This document shows positions 61,701-64,000 of a stretch of 64,000 nt of DNA, in pieces. Origin of the DNA: Pyrocephalus nanus (Eukaryota; Chordata; Aves; Passeriformes; Tyrannidae); NCBI GenBank assembly GCA_038380795.1, contig CM076268.1:2845001-2909000 (forward strand), in the 5' to 3' direction. Below the pieces are notes generated by a model that was given only the letters and a program-made list of their open reading frames with translations, had not been told where the DNA came from and did not search any database. A program made the translations under genes and the position numbers. The stretch's first letter is position 1. Each line of letters opens with the position of its first letter.

Positions 61701-63399
61701 CCAGCAGTTTAAAATAAAAGTGTAGAATAGATCTTGATTTCAACAGGAAGCCTGAGGATCCTTCATGATGTCCCTCAATCTTGTTAGCACTTCATTTTGT
61801 CCTGTCAAACGTGTCTGAGCTGCAGGCATGGCAAAGGTCAAGCCAAGGCATCTGAGGAACACCAGACACCTCCCAATTTTTGTTCTTTGAGAACAAAGAG
61901 GGATTGTGAGCCAAGCATTTTATAATGCAAAATAGAAAGTTGAATTAAAATCACAAATCCAGCTTCTTTCCCTGCTGGCTGCAGTTTGCCATCCTGCTAC
62001 AGGAACTTGTGGCTTTGAATTTTTCACTGGGAGGTTGGAGATACGGGTTTATTTATTTATTTATTTGTGGTCATCATTGCCATGGAAGCAATTGCAGTAC
62101 CACATGTACTCAATTTTGGCATCTGTGAGAGAATCAGACAAGAAAAGGAGGGAGATGACTGGTTATAAAAGAAGAAAGCTGGTGTTTACACTTAGTGCTG
62201 GGCACCCTGAGTAATCAGCTATGATGAGGGAAAAAGGGCAGAAAAAGCCTGTAACAGTTTAATGGGTGTTTTGAGAAAATATTATGCATTTTTTTTTTCA
62301 AAGTTTGCAGGAGTGAGACTGTGTTTAATAAGTAAGATGATTATATCTTTTTGTATTCATGTTTCTGCCCTCTTCCTGGTAATAGCAGTCTAATCACAGA
62401 GTAATGAAGACAGGTTCACAAAACCTTATTTCCTTGGAGATTGGAGGCCTGACTGCCCGAGAAGTTGGAAAGGATAGAGGAGCCTATTGCTACTGCAGAG
62501 TGTTTCTTGGAATGGGTGCAGGATGAGACACACACCAGCCACATCTGCAAGCAGAGATGCTGCTACCTGTTAAAACTCACGGTGGCTTGAAAGTACCTGA
62601 ATATCTGTGTAATTCTGTGGCCCAGTCCCTAACACAGCAGGTTGAACTCTTCAGGTGCTCAGCTCCTCACCTGCTGTTGGTCAGCACGAGCTGGATGAGC
62701 TGGGATTGTTTGCTAGGACAGTTACATGGGCTGAAAAGAGTTGAGGAACAATCCCACGAGCAGGACACCCTGCAGATCTACAGGGTGGTGGCTGTGGCAA
62801 GTAGGGTCACAAGCCAGGGACAGTTGTTTCTTGACCTGCAAGCTGGAATGAGGTGTGTGGGTCCCTTTCCATCGCTGTTCTGGGTTGGGGTGAAGAGATT
62901 TTGTATTTCTTTGTATGTTTTTAGGGTGGTGTTTGATACACTGGTTGCAGTCTTAGCCGTATTTATGGACCAAATTTCTACAGAAGTACTCTGAGGATGT
63001 GGAATGTGTAGGAAACAAAAATAAGATAATGTTAAGATACAAGACAGTGGCAGCACCTTACACTGTGCAAACACATTTCTGTTTCAAATGGGTTTTGGTT
63101 TTGTTCCTTTGTAACTATTATTAGAACTAATTTCAGGATAGTGGCTTCCAATGCCTTTTGCAGAGAGACGAGGAGTAAAGTAGCTGTCTGTGGCAGAAAA
63201 GAGAAATGTGGAAAAAAAAAAAAAAAAAAAAGAGAGCTACAGAATGGAGAATAATGGTGTTTGAACCAAAAGGAAAAACGCTGTGTATGTGCCGTTAGAT
63301 GCAGCTTTTTTGTTTGCACTTCATTTGATTATCAGTATTTTCAGCCATCTCAGGCACTAATACATCTCTGCAGGGAGGGGCAGGGTTCATAGCCTTTCC
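58701..63399. other. Intergenic DNA without recognised genes
   Basis: No exon, CR1 or RNA gene identified. Includes an A-rich stretch (60871-60907), a (TTTA)n microsatellite (62048-62066) and an A-run (63211-63230). The 145-aa open frame at 62557-62994 shows no family motif. Confidence 0.5.
62048..62066. repeat. (TTTA)n microsatellite
   Basis: Nearly five uninterrupted TTTA units. Confidence 0.9.
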
Positions 63400-63760
63400 A
63401 AAGCAGCACTAATGAGTGCCTTTAACTTAATAAAATGATCATTTGCCAACTACTTACCATAATGTGAACTAGATGCTTTCAGTCCAGAGATTAAAAGGAG
63501 TTTTCTTTGCAAATGCACCGCAGTTGCTACTACTACGTGAGCCATATGCAGATACATAGTGTGTTCATTGGTTGTTGTTTTTTGAAATCTTGAGATCTCT
63601 TAAAATAGGTTGGAAGGAGTTGTTAGAGTCTATATTGTTTCAATAATATATGGATTATCACTCTCTAAATACGCAATGACATAAAAGGCAATAATGCCTT
63701 TTATGGATCCCATGTGGCCTATTACACTAATGATCCATGAATAATGGGGTCACGGGATGA
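63400..63760. promoter_or_regulatory. Candidate conserved non-coding element with palindromic CArG box
   Basis: Repeat-free AT-rich block. It contains a perfect inverted repeat, CATAAAAGGCA (63680-63690) and TGCCTTTTATG (63695-63705), with a four-base loop. The right arm holds CCTTTTATGG (63697-63706), a perfect SRF-type CArG box that also contains a CDX-like TTTATGG. Nearby are CACTAATGATCCATGAATAA and TTGCAAATGCACCGC. Confidence 0.42.
63680..63705. repeat. 11-bp perfect inverted repeat
   Basis: Arms CATAAAAGGCA and TGCCTTTTATG with spacer ATAA. Confidence 0.92.
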
Positions 63761-64000
63761 GTTTTGAACAGTGCCTTTCTTTGTTGGTTGTTTTTCTCAT
63801 TTATTTACCCAGGAAAATTCAGTTTTAAGTATCTGCTTTTCAGCAAGGTCCTACCATTTACTGAGTTTTCATGTGGGTTAATGGATGCCAGAGAGGTCAA
63901 GTGACTTCCCAAAGGTTATACAATGAGTCACTGAATTTGTTGAGAATAAAATACAGGAACCTCCTAGTTTTCTGTCCTTTGCTCTGACTGATGCTAAAGC

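Noticed and set aside
62557..62994. 145-aa plus-strand ORF
   Set aside because: No recognisable domain, no splice context and no close match to any family I know; length is possible by chance in 64 kb.
15381..64000. Search for GPR26, CPXM2 or other expected neighbours to the right
   Set aside because: No GC-rich GPCR-like or carboxypeptidase-like exon is visible; these genes, if syntenic, must lie beyond the window.
1..64000. CRISPR array, operon, prokaryotic defence or phage system
   Set aside because: The window is vertebrate nuclear DNA with spliced genes and CR1 elements; the tandem repeats are microsatellites and minisatellites without spacers.

Overview
The window is nuclear DNA from a vertebrate, most likely a bird. 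It carries two spliced genes, HMX2 and BUB3, in the order and orientation known from the vertebrate HMX3-HMX2-BUB3 block (human 10q26). The only interspersed repeats I recognise are 5'-truncated CR1 non-LTR elements, the main repeat of sauropsids, at the low density and with the short introns typical of birds. A turtle or crocodilian is not strictly excluded.

Layout: (1) 1-1220 is GC-rich DNA upstream of HMX2 (HMX3 would lie further left). (2) 1221-2776 is the complete two-exon HMX2 CDS, 275 aa, an NKL-class homeodomain factor of ear, hypothalamus and CNS. (3) 3066-4027 is a short CpG-rich intergenic stretch leading to the BUB3 promoter, with a strong ZNF143-type motif, an inverted-spacing CCAAT box and a GC box; a non-coding first exon ends at 4027. 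(4) 6532-15055 holds seven BUB3 coding exons, with a 3' UTR to about 15380. The exons assemble to a 326-aa WD40 propeller ending Lys-Ser-Thr. (5) 15.4-64 kb is a gene desert with no exon of a known gene. It contains ten CR1 fragments (mostly 32-53 kb), one decayed intronless coding-like segment at about 51.68-52.65 kb, simple repeats, and about ten AT-rich, CR1-free blocks dense in homeodomain-type motifs. These blocks look like vertebrate conserved non-coding elements and may be distal enhancers of HMX2/HMX3 or of the next gene to the right.

How it works together: HMX2 is a tissue-restricted developmental regulator. BUB3 is a ubiquitous spindle-checkpoint gene with a housekeeping CpG promoter less than 1 kb downstream. 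The desert would fit a regulatory landscape acting mainly on the developmental gene(s), but this is inference. No CRISPR, operon, tRNA, rRNA or prokaryotic feature is present, and I found no convincing new molecular system. The most notable loose ends are the unidentified pseudogene-like segment, a dispersed 65-bp duplicate pair, two near-perfect palindromes inside regulatory-looking DNA, and alternative BUB3 C-termini.
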